Notes: generated by a model not told the origin, from the letters alone. DNA of 64,000 bases from an uncultured Halieaceae bacterium (GCA_913045375.1 CAJWQE010000002.1:19809-83808); one strand, 5' to 3'; shown: positions 29,198-38,007, counted from the first letter of the stretch. A program made the numbers and translations.

Positions 29198-29862
29198 TGA
29201 GCCTCCTCGGGATTCTTAATCCAATCCATCACGCCCGGCACACGCAGGAAGCTGGTAATAAAATTGGCACCTGCATCGCGGAGGGCCATGACTGCAGCCA
29301 AGTTGACGGCATCGATGTCTGACTGCATGAAGGCGGTAGGGGTTTTTCCGTAGGCTGTCAGTGGCCACTCGGCAAAGGGCTGCATGTTTTCTAGCGAGAT
29401 GGAGGCATTTTCTTCATCGATAATTTGCTCGGGCTCAACCAGTGCCAGGTTGTAGCGCATCCAGATCTCGTACACTTTGACGTTGGTGTATAAGGGAATG
29501 GCGTACTGAACGTCGGCCACTTTTGGAATGAGGACAGCGTCGACGTCGTAAGTCTGCAGATCTTCGTAGCTCTCAATGAACACCACATTCTGGAAGAACG
29601 CCGGGAAGAGGGTAGACCAGAACTCAACTTGTGCTGTGCCTGTGCTGACCCGCCAGCTGACCTCACCACGACCCGTGGCATCATCGACGAGCTCGTGCTC
29701 TTTAAACTCCTGGGTAAACAGAACACCTACCGATACTGGCACGGGATCCACCAAGGGCGTCGGGAATGACCCTTCCACAATGACTTCTCTACTGGTACAT
29801 GCTGCCAGTACGAGGAGGGTAATAAGCGTCAGTAGACGCTGCGCCTTACGGCCTAAAGTCAT
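29194..29862 (-). CDS. Lipoprotein of unknown function (operon gene 11)
   Basis: A 222-residue lipoprotein (lipobox LLVLAAC). Mature part: VSVGVLFTQEFKEHELVDDATGR, then WSTLFPAFFQNVVFIESYEDL, DAVLIPKVADVQYAIPL and VYEIWMRYNLALVEPE. A beta-alpha core that presents strands for a larger ring or complex is plausible (compare GNA1162/CsgG-type lipoproteins), but no family is assigned. The start at 29862 gives a proper signal peptide; an earlier ATG at 29886 has no better ribosome site. Overlaps both neighbours. Confidence 0.72.
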   Translation of the reverse strand: MTLGRKAQRLLTLITLLVLAACTSREVIVEGSFPTPLVDPVPVSVGVLFTQEFKEHELVDDATGRGEVSWRVSTGTAQVEFWSTLFPAFFQNVVFIESYEDLQTYDVDAVLIPKVADVQYAIPLYTNVKVYEIWMRYNLALVEPEQIIDEENASISLENMQPFAEWPLTAYGKTPTAFMQSDIDAVNLAAVMALRDAGANFITSFLRVPGVMDWIKNPEEAQ

Positions 29863-30844
29863 TGAGTCCAACAAACGTCCCACCATTTCGATGCGTCAGT
29901 TCTCTCATGAGTGTAGCAAAACGAATGCCCGTGTCCTGCAACTCGGGCGGTCTAATAAACTGTACGGGGAAGCCCACTGCATGGATGCGCACGCGTCGCT
30001 CCCCTGTACCTGCCTCGGCGTTCAGCCGGTCGACGGTAAGCACGACTTCTTCAATCGATCTGCCCGTAAATTCATCGCCAAAGACGTAGATGGAAATTTT
30101 CTTATCTCGGTCATAAAACGACCGGACAGCCTGCGTAATGCCTTCGACCGGCGACGAGTTAGAAAACGCATTCCAGTTCGCGAGATTACGCAGGATCAGC
30201 TGTCGACGAGCGGGTGTATCGGGTATCCACTGACCCGCGTATCGCGAAAACAGGTAGTTCCCCATGTCGTTCATGACCTGAATGCCCTTCACGTTGGGGT
30301 AGATATTAAGTGTGGCCTCCATCTCGCCGAGCATGCGTTGCCAGGCATAGGAGAACATAGAGCCCGAGGTATCGATGATGAAGATGATGTACTCGCTGTC
30401 GACGGGAATGCCGCCAATCAGTTGATTCTTCTTCTCCGCATCGCGTCCGAGCAACCGCTCCTCTTCGTCGCTTAACTCCTGTCGTGCAATAGCGAGTTGC
30501 TCTGCGACGATGCTGTTCGAATTGCGGGTTGTTTGCAGCGAGTCATAACGTGACTTCGATGACGCCAGCGAGCCCTGCAGAATCGCTATTTGCTCTTCAA
30601 ATTCAGATATCTGTTCTCGCTTTGCTGCCAGGTCTCTGTTGAGCACCGTTGTTTCGCCTCTAATTTCAAAGAGCTGTTCGGTTAGCTCAGCGACGCGCCC
30701 CTCTGCTATCACAGTGGACTCTTCGAGGACCTGTGGCTCCACCGTTTTGGTGATCATCAGGAGCAAGATGACAGCGCCAAAGCCACAGCAAATGACGTCC
30801 AGAAACGACAGTGAAATCTCAGGTGCGGGTCGACGCTTGGGCAT
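29846..30844 (-). CDS. VWA-domain protein with ExbD/TolR-like membrane helix (second copy)
   Basis: A 332-residue bitopic protein. A short basic N-terminus is followed by a single membrane helix opening SLSFLDVICCGFGAVILLLMI (about 11-31), with Asp16 placed like the ion-carrying Asp of ExbD/TolR. A coiled coil (about 43-140) then leads to a periplasmic VWA domain with a complete metal site: DTSGS at 158-162, Thr237 and Asp257. The ATG at 30844 overlaps the stop of the first VWA gene (TAATG) and has GGAGG upstream; a TTG at 30853 is less likely. Probable stator-like partner of the TolQ-like protein (inference). Confidence 0.85.
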   Translation of the reverse strand: MPKRRPAPEISLSFLDVICCGFGAVILLLMITKTVEPQVLEESTVIAEGRVAELTEQLFEIRGETTVLNRDLAAKREQISEFEEQIAILQGSLASSKSRYDSLQTTRNSNSIVAEQLAIARQELSDEEERLLGRDAEKKNQLIGGIPVDSEYIIFIIDTSGSMFSYAWQRMLGEMEATLNIYPNVKGIQVMNDMGNYLFSRYAGQWIPDTPARRQLILRNLANWNAFSNSSPVEGITQAVRSFYDRDKKISIYVFGDEFTGRSIEEVVLTVDRLNAEAGTGERRVRIHAVGFPVQFIRPPELQDTGIRFATLMRELTHRNGGTFVGLNDFRP

Positions 30845-31935
30845 TACGGCCAATCCTCCGCGGGCGCCATGAAACTCCCACCTGTATTCTGCGCCAACTT
30901 CCAGAACTCGGACGCCGCCATCGGGTCACCTTCCATGGGTGACAGCACCACGTTGACAGGAACGTTGGCCGGTAACTTATCGATAGCATCGCGGTAGTGT
31001 TTCAGTCGGGCTGGACCCGAAACCGTATTTTTTCGCGGCGTATCTCTTCCCTGAGTGGGTAGACCATCGGTGATAATGAAAATGTTATCGGGCTTGCTAT
31101 CGAGCTCATTGAGAAATTCAAAGGCGTTGTAAAGCGAGGTTCCGCCTGATGGCAAGGTCTCGCGGACTGAAGTGATTACTCGCTCGACCTGATCACTGTT
31201 AGCGACTTCAAGCCATCTGCCCTGCGTCTCCGGTAGGGCAAATTGGGCTTCGGTATTGAACAGTATGATCTGGTAGCGCGATCCCGTAGGCAGTTGAGCC
31301 GTTAGCCAATCGACGGTATCCAGGGCCTGAACCCATTTTCGAGCGGCGCGCTGTCGATCACTCGACTGATTTCGCAAGCGAATGACGTTGACGACCTCTG
31401 GCGCCAACATGCTGGCCGAGGCATCGATCATGATCGCGATCCGGTTGCCGCCGAGCTTGAGGCCGGTCAGATACTGACGATTACCCTCGCCTTGGAACTC
31501 ACGCGCGCTTCGGCCACCCTCTGCCTCGGCTGCCTCGCGCAATTGCTGTATGCGCTCCTCCAGTGAGTTTATTTCAGCTTTTAACGCCTCAAGGTCGGTG
31601 GTTTCACTGACATCCGATTCTTCCAATGAGGCGATTAACGCCTCCAGTCGATCGAGCTCCTCGGTGACAACTCGCGCGCGTCCCTGCGCTTCAACAATCT
31701 CGAGATCGGTGCTGCTAATGGCATTACGCAACCGCACGAGACCCTCTTTGCCTTCTCGAATGTCCTCTTCAAGCAGATCGACCTCTGACAGCACCTCGGC
31801 GTTTACCGACTGAATTTGAATCTCAATGGAGTGATCGATAATCAGGAATACGAGAACAACAGCACCGAAGCCACAGGACATGATGTCCAGAAAGCTGAGG
31901 TTGAATGTATTGGCCTGTCGTTTCCGCCGGGGCAT
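30844..31935 (-). CDS. VWA-domain protein with ExbD/TolR-like membrane helix (first copy)
   Basis: A 363-residue bitopic protein with the same plan as its downstream neighbour. A basic start (MPRRKR) precedes a helix opening NLSFLDIMSCGFGAVVLVFLI with Asp17. A coiled coil spans about 44-140. The VWA domain has the metal-binding DASAS at 171-175, Thr266 in SGGTSLYNAF and Asp290 in IFIITDGLPTQG. The two paralogues share the SFLD-x-x-x-CGFGAV core but differ elsewhere, suggesting a heteromeric pair. It starts 3 bases after the actin-like gene. Confidence 0.87.
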   Translation of the reverse strand: MPRRKRQANTFNLSFLDIMSCGFGAVVLVFLIIDHSIEIQIQSVNAEVLSEVDLLEEDIREGKEGLVRLRNAISSTDLEIVEAQGRARVVTEELDRLEALIASLEESDVSETTDLEALKAEINSLEERIQQLREAAEAEGGRSAREFQGEGNRQYLTGLKLGGNRIAIMIDASASMLAPEVVNVIRLRNQSSDRQRAARKWVQALDTVDWLTAQLPTGSRYQIILFNTEAQFALPETQGRWLEVANSDQVERVITSVRETLPSGGTSLYNAFEFLNELDSKPDNIFIITDGLPTQGRDTPRKNTVSGPARLKHYRDAIDKLPANVPVNVVLSPMEGDPMAASEFWKLAQNTGGSFMAPAEDWP

Positions 31936-31938
31936 GGA

Positions 31939-33219
31939 TTACGACTCAACGATAATGAGCACGGCTTCTTTGCCGTCGTTACGATACAAGCGACTACCGA
32001 CCGTAAGCCGATCATGTGAGCCGGAGACCGACAAGACATTGATCCGGTCGCGCAGTGCCTCGTCAATGCAGGGAACACCGTCGCGCTTGATGACGCCAAA
32101 GCCCAGGCCCTGCTCGTCTGTATCTGCAATGCAATGCGCGACAGCGTCGACGAGAATATGGGTGGGGTGATTATCCTGCACAGCGGAGACCGGCGCTGTC
32201 GCCTTGCTGATCCCATCAGTCGCGGCGGGCGCGATCGTCGCGTCGCCACTTGCCGATGTGCCGGCTGATTCATCAGCTGGTGTTGCAGCGCTGGCTATCC
32301 GTCGGTTGGAAATGCGGGTCAGCGGCTGATCATCTGAGTGATCGAGTAATAGATCCTCTCCGGCGGCTGTGAGGGAATCGATAGAGGCGACAGCATCGAA
32401 TGTGATGCCCGGAAAGACCGATAGTGATGCGTCGATGCTCAGGGCTCCTGCTTTCGCATTGATAGCCGACGCGACTTTTTGTCCTGCTTTCTCAAGACGA
32501 CTTATCGAGACTTTGAATGATGTTGTCCCGAGCTCAACTGAGACCTCGGGCCGATCTTTTAGTGCTGCAAGAACGCCGGGGAGAGCATCGAGCAGGGTTT
32601 GCTCGGACTCAGCACTTCGCCGCGGATCGAAGCGTGTTTGATCGACGCAGGCATCAGCGCATTCCTCAAGGCATAGTTCCAGTAAATCGAGATAGCCAAG
32701 GCCTGGTACAGCTGTGATCTTCTCGACCTGACAGAGATTGGCGTCAACAGTGACCTCGCTCACGACGAGTTGTCGCCATTGCAAGTTTAGGTTGAGGCCC
32801 GAGCCCAACTCCGCGGGGTGTGCGAGAAGCGCTCTGTCGACCACTGCACTGGGGGTTACTCCCAGCGAACCCAAGATGCCCAGAAGCAACTCCAGTTGGG
32901 GCTGCTCAAGGTTTCCAGGTGCGATAAGGCAAAGGTTATTTACCCCATTGCCCGATTCGAACAGGCCTTTAAGGTGTTCGTAGACCAAATCGGCCGTGTG
33001 ACGCGCGTTGCCAAATGTGTTGCCCAGTGGCGTGGTAGCAAGCTGGCTGAGCATGTCCGTTCGCACGTCCAAGGGTCTGCGTTTGAGCTGCGCGAAGGCC
33101 GCATCTCCGAAGAGGAAGTCATCTGCCTGAGATAGGACAATACCCGGAGATCGAACGACCTGCTTGCCGACGCTGAGTGTCAGGCTGGCATCGGTGAGAT
33201 CAAGGAAGGCGCGACTCAT
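31939..33219 (-). CDS. Divergent actin/Hsp70-fold (ASKHA-like) protein
   Basis: A 426-residue cytosolic protein without signal or membrane helix. The N-terminus FLDLTDASLTLSV resembles a phosphate-1 loop. Residues 95-135 (LCLIAPGNLEQPQLELLLGIL then GVTPSAVVDRALLAHP) resemble the Hsp70 segment of strand, helix and NEPTAAALAYG. The expected phosphate-2 DxGxGT loop is not recognisable (LNLNLQWRQLVVSEV), so ATP hydrolysis may be lost. An Ala/Thr/Asp-rich linker (about 300-345) precedes a small C-terminal domain. ATGA overlap with the TolQ-like gene. The fold call is from pattern only. Confidence 0.55.
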   Translation of the reverse strand: MSRAFLDLTDASLTLSVGKQVVRSPGIVLSQADDFLFGDAAFAQLKRRPLDVRTDMLSQLATTPLGNTFGNARHTADLVYEHLKGLFESGNGVNNLCLIAPGNLEQPQLELLLGILGSLGVTPSAVVDRALLAHPAELGSGLNLNLQWRQLVVSEVTVDANLCQVEKITAVPGLGYLDLLELCLEECADACVDQTRFDPRRSAESEQTLLDALPGVLAALKDRPEVSVELGTTSFKVSISRLEKAGQKVASAINAKAGALSIDASLSVFPGITFDAVASIDSLTAAGEDLLLDHSDDQPLTRISNRRIASAATPADESAGTSASGDATIAPAATDGISKATAPVSAVQDNHPTHILVDAVAHCIADTDEQGLGFGVIKRDGVPCIDEALRDRINVLSVSGSHDRLTVGSRLYRNDGKEAVLIIVES

Positions 33220-34019
33220 TTAGGCGCCGCCAGATGTCGAATGAGCTTCTTATCCACATACCGCTGTGTGCTCAGCACTAGTCGCTCCTGAGATAGCTGC
33301 AATTGGTGTAGCGCAAACATGATGACAATGGATAGGACCAGCGCCACGAAGGTGCTGTTAAAGGCAACGCCGAGACTAACCGTCACACCTGAGATATCGC
33401 CTTCGACTGCCTTGTAGGCCTGCCCCAGCGCGTCACCGATACCGCGCACGGTACCAATAAACCCGATCGACGGGATGGCCCAGCTGATGTAGCGAACCAT
33501 CGATAATTCGGAGTCGAGCTTGTCGGCCTCAATGTCGCATTGCTCGCGCACTGCCTCGGAGACGGCAGGGATGCTCGCTGTCGTCGAGAAGCGGCTTAGC
33601 GCGTTGAGCAGTGTGCGTGGTAACAGCAGTTCCTGCTCTGCTTCCGGGAGTGCTTCGATGCCGCGAGCGTAATTTCTTGCATCTTGAGGTAGGAGTGTCG
33701 TGCCCTCGGTGACCTGAATGAGGTTGCGCTCGAGCATGGTCGCTTCCTGTCGCGTCGTCCACGCTTTGAGACCCATGATCGCGAGTGCCCAGATCATCAG
33801 GATGAAGCAGGCCTCCTGCTCAAAATCACGAATGACAACGTAGAGTGATCGCTCGGGTACGAAGGCGGCTCCTGATGCTTGCAGCGCGGCTTGTGCTGCC
33901 AACTGAGCGTCGGCAGAGGGTCGGATCAAGCCTACATAAAAGGCGTGCACGACGATGACGGCGGCAAGTAGAGCTAAGACTTGGAATGCAAACTCTGACG
34001 GAATTCTCGGTTTAGACAT
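33216..34019 (-). CDS. MotA/TolQ/ExbB-family proton channel protein
   Basis: A 267-residue inner-membrane protein. Helices at about 12-32 and 69-88 are followed by a long cytoplasmic stretch. Two more helices then carry the family core: IPSIGFIGTVRGIGDAL (helix 3, about 177-200) and VTVSLGVAFNSTFVALVLSI (helix 4, about 213-240, with the conserved threonine). In ExbB/TolQ/MotA these helices line the ion path with an Asp from ExbD/TolR/MotB. No ExbD or TolR gene is adjacent; the two VWA proteins carry a matching helix. The ATG at 34019 fits the AAGGTGA ribosome site better than the ATG at 34025. Confidence 0.88.
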   Translation of the reverse strand: MSKPRIPSEFAFQVLALLAAVIVVHAFYVGLIRPSADAQLAAQAALQASGAAFVPERSLYVVIRDFEQEACFILMIWALAIMGLKAWTTRQEATMLERNLIQVTEGTTLLPQDARNYARGIEALPEAEQELLLPRTLLNALSRFSTTASIPAVSEAVREQCDIEADKLDSELSMVRYISWAIPSIGFIGTVRGIGDALGQAYKAVEGDISGVTVSLGVAFNSTFVALVLSIVIMFALHQLQLSQERLVLSTQRYVDKKLIRHLAAPK

Positions 34020-34030
34020 GCGCATTCACC

Positions 34031-34375
34031 TTAAATATCGACCGGAAAAGACACGGATCGATCTTCGCTAATCCGCTCAGTGGGAGTGTAGTTGTCATCC
34101 GCTGTTGCCGACGAGACCGTTTCCTCTGAGTTTAGGTCCGCTGCCTCAGGTTGGGCGCCATCCACACTATCGATAACAGTGTCTGCAATACCCTCCAGAG
34201 CTGCTGCCGTGGTACCTGTATCATCCTCGCTAACCGCACCGGCGCCACTAGAGGCTGGCGCGACTTGGGTTACGCCAGTCTTATTTGTCGTAGCCTCGAC
34301 ACCTTCATCCTGTGCGAGGGCAACGAGTGCGAGACCTGCAAAGGAAAACAAGCCAAACCAAAATTTACTCTGCAT
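34031..34375 (-). CDS. Small exported Ala/Thr/Asp-rich protein (operon gene 6)
   Basis: A 114-residue protein with a signal peptide (FWFGLFSFAGLALVALA|QDEG) and a low-complexity acidic mature part ending EDRSVSFPVDI. No cysteine for lipid attachment. It overlaps the end of the PEGA/SUMF1 gene by 11 bases; the start at 34375 is preceded by AAGG and gives a proper signal peptide, unlike the ATG at 34426. Unknown function; probably a flexible periplasmic part of the same complex. Confidence 0.7.
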   Translation of the reverse strand: MQSKFWFGLFSFAGLALVALAQDEGVEATTNKTGVTQVAPASSGAGAVSEDDTGTTAAALEGIADTVIDSVDGAQPEAADLNSEETVSSATADDNYTPTERISEDRSVSFPVDI

Positions 34376-36446
34376 ACCTTGCCACCCTAAATCCAACGTC
34401 ATCACGCCCGCGCTCACCATAATCACGATAGGTTAGTCGAAGCTCTCGCAAACGACTGAGACTCCAACTGGCGCCCCTGATCGTGTAGTTATCGCCCTGA
34501 GGATCCCCGAGCGGGTCTTCTTCGATCGCCTCGTTGGGTACGGGTATCCGGTATACGTCATTCACCCACTCAGCGACATTACCACCCATATCGTATAGGC
34601 CTCTGGGGTTGGGCGGAAACTTTCCGACCTCGGCGCTTACCACAACGTTGTCAGTGTAACCATTAAGGATACGCCCCGTGACCAGCGCGGAAGAGGCGTC
34701 GGCGAGGTTGGCGCTTCCATCCTCGGGTGGCCAGGCTTCGCCCCAGGCAAATCGCCAGATGTCTTCCCCTTGTACCCGGGTAGCGAACGCCCACTCAGCC
34801 TCAGTCGGAAGACGGTATCCGGTAGAAGCGCTGTCGAACCCCGTGATGATGCCATCGCGCTCGCTATAAAAAAGCGGCAACCCCTCGCGCGCGCTGAGCC
34901 AGTTACAGAAGCTAGCGGCCTGCTGCCAAGAGAGCTGCACGGCGGGCTGGTGTTCGCGATTTAGGCTCTTACCTCCTGCCTGTCCTGACTCATGATTCTG
35001 CGTGAATTGCCGAAACTGCGCATTCGTCACTTCGGTGGTCGCCATGTAAAACGCACGCGTCAGGCGCACAGGCCGTTCTACCTCGTTGGCACCTCTTCCT
35101 GCATCGCGTCGAGGCGCGCCCATAGTGAACTCATTGACTGGACTCACCTGAGGATCGATTAAGACCAATGTCTGACCCACCGAACTGGTGATTTCCGGTT
35201 TGATAGCGGCCTTTCTCGCCTCTTCTTCAGTAAGCAACGCCACACTAATCCGTTGTTTTAGTCCTGCACGCGGTGTTACCCGTCGTTCCACACTTGCATA
35301 CCCAGGGGCTCTAATGGTGATCACCTGCTCGACACTGGGTAAGGACAGCATCTGGCTCCCCTTACCACGGTCATCGCCATTGACCTGAATGGTGGCATTG
35401 CGGGGCGTCACCTGAATATCGACTTCACCAAGTGCTGGTGACAAAACGACTTGTCGGTCGACGCTCGCGCCCTTTTCGAGTGAGAGGCTGAATGATGCGG
35501 GTAAGTAGCCCGCTCGTCTTAGCTCGATGCGGTGTCGTGCCGCGGGTTCCATCGTGACGTCAGTTGGGGTGGCGCCGACAAAGCGACCATCGCGGGTGAC
35601 AACCGCTCCCGCAGGGACGGACGTTAAGCGGAGTATCCCCTCTGCTGGTACAAGTTCGATAGTACCGAGGTCGACGTCGGTATCAGCGACGGCGTTTAGC
35701 TCGACTACCTGGTCGACATACCCCGGCGCACTGAAGGTGATTTCGCGCGCTCCTCGCATCACTTCGAGTACTTGTTTGCTTGATGTGACCGCTGACCGAT
35801 CAACGCTCTGCTGATCAATGCTTACCGAGACCTCGGCAGGAATCGTCTCGACTGACACTCTAGCCCAGCCCGGAGTCAGGCTGGCAGAGAACCGCTGTGT
35901 TTGGGCTCTGCCCGTCACTTCAATGGTGGTCTCGTAGGGGAGATAACGCTCGGCCACCAAGTTTACGGTTACCTCGCCCGCGTCTACCTCATCGATGGTC
36001 AAAGGCGTGACACCGATTACGGTCCCGCTCAAAGATACAGTCGCTGATGGCGGTATGGACTCGATAACCAATGTCCCGGGTAGAGGTGTTAACACCACCG
36101 CCCGTGTCTGTACCTCGGCATCGTCCACGCGTAAAGACCCGGTATAGGTCTGATATCCCTCAGCTGTGACATTGAGCTCATAGGAGCCGGGTCTCATCAG
36201 GAAACGCTCACCAAACGGTAAATGGAGTCCCGAGATATCGATAGAAGGTGTTGTTTCTGACTTCACAGTGACTGATACCGATCGAGCCGTGAGCAAGAAG
36301 AACAGGACATACGCAATGACCAAGCCCGCCACAACCAGCAATGTGGCGGCTGGCGTTAGGCGTCGCGTTGTCGCCACTGCCGTTTCACGGCGAGGTTCAA
36401 ATGCAGTGGGTGACAAGGACTCGGATTGGTTGCGCTCGTTAGACAT
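34365..36446 (-). CDS. Inner-membrane PEGA-repeat protein with SUMF1/FGE-like domain
   Basis: A 693-residue protein with a cytoplasmic N-terminus and a membrane helix (about 30-54). About five PEGA-type beta repeats follow (for example IPPSATVSLSGTVIGVTPL, VPAGAVVTRDGRFVGATPTD, APGYASVERRV), to roughly residue 400. The C-terminal domain is of the formylglycine-generating-enzyme/PvdO type (TEVTNAQFRQF, YRLPTEAEWAFA, MGGNVAEWVNDVY, IRGASW, VGFRVAR). The catalytic cysteine pair expected after the RGGSW segment is absent (SWSLSRLRELRLTYRDYG), so it is probably a binding rather than catalytic domain. The ATG at 36446 overlaps the previous stop (TAATG); an ATG at 36470 is possible. Confidence 0.85.
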   Translation of the reverse strand: MSNERNQSESLSPTAFEPRRETAVATTRRLTPAATLLVVAGLVIAYVLFFLLTARSVSVTVKSETTPSIDISGLHLPFGERFLMRPGSYELNVTAEGYQTYTGSLRVDDAEVQTRAVVLTPLPGTLVIESIPPSATVSLSGTVIGVTPLTIDEVDAGEVTVNLVAERYLPYETTIEVTGRAQTQRFSASLTPGWARVSVETIPAEVSVSIDQQSVDRSAVTSSKQVLEVMRGAREITFSAPGYVDQVVELNAVADTDVDLGTIELVPAEGILRLTSVPAGAVVTRDGRFVGATPTDVTMEPAARHRIELRRAGYLPASFSLSLEKGASVDRQVVLSPALGEVDIQVTPRNATIQVNGDDRGKGSQMLSLPSVEQVITIRAPGYASVERRVTPRAGLKQRISVALLTEEEARKAAIKPEITSSVGQTLVLIDPQVSPVNEFTMGAPRRDAGRGANEVERPVRLTRAFYMATTEVTNAQFRQFTQNHESGQAGGKSLNREHQPAVQLSWQQAASFCNWLSAREGLPLFYSERDGIITGFDSASTGYRLPTEAEWAFATRVQGEDIWRFAWGEAWPPEDGSANLADASSALVTGRILNGYTDNVVVSAEVGKFPPNPRGLYDMGGNVAEWVNDVYRIPVPNEAIEEDPLGDPQGDNYTIRGASWSLSRLRELRLTYRDYGERGRDDVGFRVARYAE

Positions 36447-37990
36447 TAGCGAATGATCGCCTCCTCGCATCGGACGTCAATACGATTATCGGATGTGGCG
36501 TTGATACTGGCAGTGACCAACACGTCTCGGTAACCGTCGCGGCTACCCAGAAATTGATATTGGCCGGGCCGAAGCGAGATGGTTCTTGATGAGACGGTAC
36601 CCAAACGGGCAACACGCTTGATAGTTATCTCCGTCAGACCATCGGAGGTGATGACCACGGGTAGCGGTGTACTGGCCGTAGCCACTGCCGATCGAACCGC
36701 CGCTACTTTGCCTTTGAGCACAGGCGATGTTTGGGCATTCGCTGCCAGTGCGGCCTCAGCCTCTGACAGAGAGAGTTGCGCCTCACCCAGTACAACGGGA
36801 TCGACCAGCCGCGCTTGCTTTTCGACGATCGAATCGAGTTTCGCAAAGAGCTCGGCCAACGGGCGGGCCTGATCAAGGCCATCTGACGCTTCAACAAGAC
36901 TGGCATCAATGGCAAGCGCCGCCTCTAAAACCTCGACGGCCTTCGCCCATTGCTCCTTTGACGCAAGATCAGCGGCCTGACTCAGCAAGTCATTTAGGCG
37001 CGATAAGGTCTCTGCCTCCTCGAGCTGTGCCAGCGCAGCCTTCGGACCATTGGCTGCGGGAAGAATATTTTGTGCCGACTGAAAGGAGGCCCGTGCGCCG
37101 GGGAAATCATTGTTACCCAGTAACTCAAAACCTTTCGTCATGGCATCTTCAAAACGCTGCTGGGTTAGTGCCGACTTGTACTGTCGAGCTACCTTTGCCA
37201 AACGCTGGTGTGCGGGGTCGAGCTCCAAAGCCTCATCGACTTGAGATACCGCAGTACTCAAACGACCTTGCTCGAAGCTTGCCTTCGCGGCTGTTTCGAG
37301 CTCTGTAACGGGCGGCATGAGGGCTACGCGCTCGACAGCATCGAACACCGCATCGCTATCAGGCGCCATTTGTTGAAGCAAGGGAGCGATAGAGCCTGCT
37401 GTGGCTTCATCGCCTGACTCGATCGCGTCGAGTAGCAGCGCGAGCCTACTATCGATTTCGTCGCTTAGCCTTGCCTCGAGTCCGTTCAACGAATCAAGTG
37501 CCTGCTGATACAGAGCTTCGGCCGCATCAAAATCTTGCGCTCGGTATAAGGAATCACCTTCTAACGCGACGGCACTCGCGGCTAAAAAGTCATCAGCGGC
37601 CCATTGATCGACACCGCGCGACTCTAGTCGAGACTGTGTCTCCAGCAATGATTGCAGTACTTCTTGCGCTGAGCGCCTTACTTTGGCCAGTTGTGCTTCC
37701 GCGAAGGGGCTTCGTTCGGAGGCATTCTCCTGCGCTGCACTGGTCGATGACGCAGGGGCTGTTTGCGTGTCTACCGACATAGTGCTCGGTGCAGCTGAAG
37801 ACTGACTGTCAGGCGAAGGGGCAAACTGAGGCAAAATGAAGACCACAAACCCGAGCAATACCGCACCTATTGCTAGCGCTACCCATGTGCCTACGGGGCG
37901 AGGCGCATCGGAAATCTCTTGGGTGCTTTGAGTGGCGGCTCTCGGTTCAAAGGACGCTGCGCGCAAAGCGTCTTTGCTATCGTCTGTCAT
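36446..37990 (-). CDS. Inner-membrane TPR-like protein with PEGA-like C-terminus
   Basis: A 514-residue protein with a cytoplasmic tail of about 34 residues, a membrane helix (35-55) and a long helical, Ala/Leu-rich periplasmic region with repeated TPR-like helix pairs (AEALYQQALDSLNGLEARL, SQVDEALELDPAHQRLAKVARQY, AKAVEVLEAALAID). The last 70 residues look like a PEGA domain (TISLRPGQYQFLGSRDGYRDV). Shares N-terminal layout with the next gene's product (an SFEPR / AFEPR motif before the helix). Probably a scaffold linking the membrane motor to periplasmic parts (inference). Confidence 0.78.
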   Translation of the reverse strand: MTDDSKDALRAASFEPRAATQSTQEISDAPRPVGTWVALAIGAVLLGFVVFILPQFAPSPDSQSSAAPSTMSVDTQTAPASSTSAAQENASERSPFAEAQLAKVRRSAQEVLQSLLETQSRLESRGVDQWAADDFLAASAVALEGDSLYRAQDFDAAEALYQQALDSLNGLEARLSDEIDSRLALLLDAIESGDEATAGSIAPLLQQMAPDSDAVFDAVERVALMPPVTELETAAKASFEQGRLSTAVSQVDEALELDPAHQRLAKVARQYKSALTQQRFEDAMTKGFELLGNNDFPGARASFQSAQNILPAANGPKAALAQLEEAETLSRLNDLLSQAADLASKEQWAKAVEVLEAALAIDASLVEASDGLDQARPLAELFAKLDSIVEKQARLVDPVVLGEAQLSLSEAEAALAANAQTSPVLKGKVAAVRSAVATASTPLPVVITSDGLTEITIKRVARLGTVSSRTISLRPGQYQFLGSRDGYRDVLVTASINATSDNRIDVRCEEAIIR

Positions 37991-38007
37991 CTATCGGCAA
38001 GACTCGT

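Noticed and set aside
34365..36446. Active formylglycine-generating enzyme
   Set aside because: The catalytic cysteine pair is missing and no sulfatase is nearby.
36727..37308. 193-codon plus-strand frame opposite the TPR-like membrane protein
   Set aside because: Antisense of a well-supported gene, no protein-like motifs, no ribosome site.
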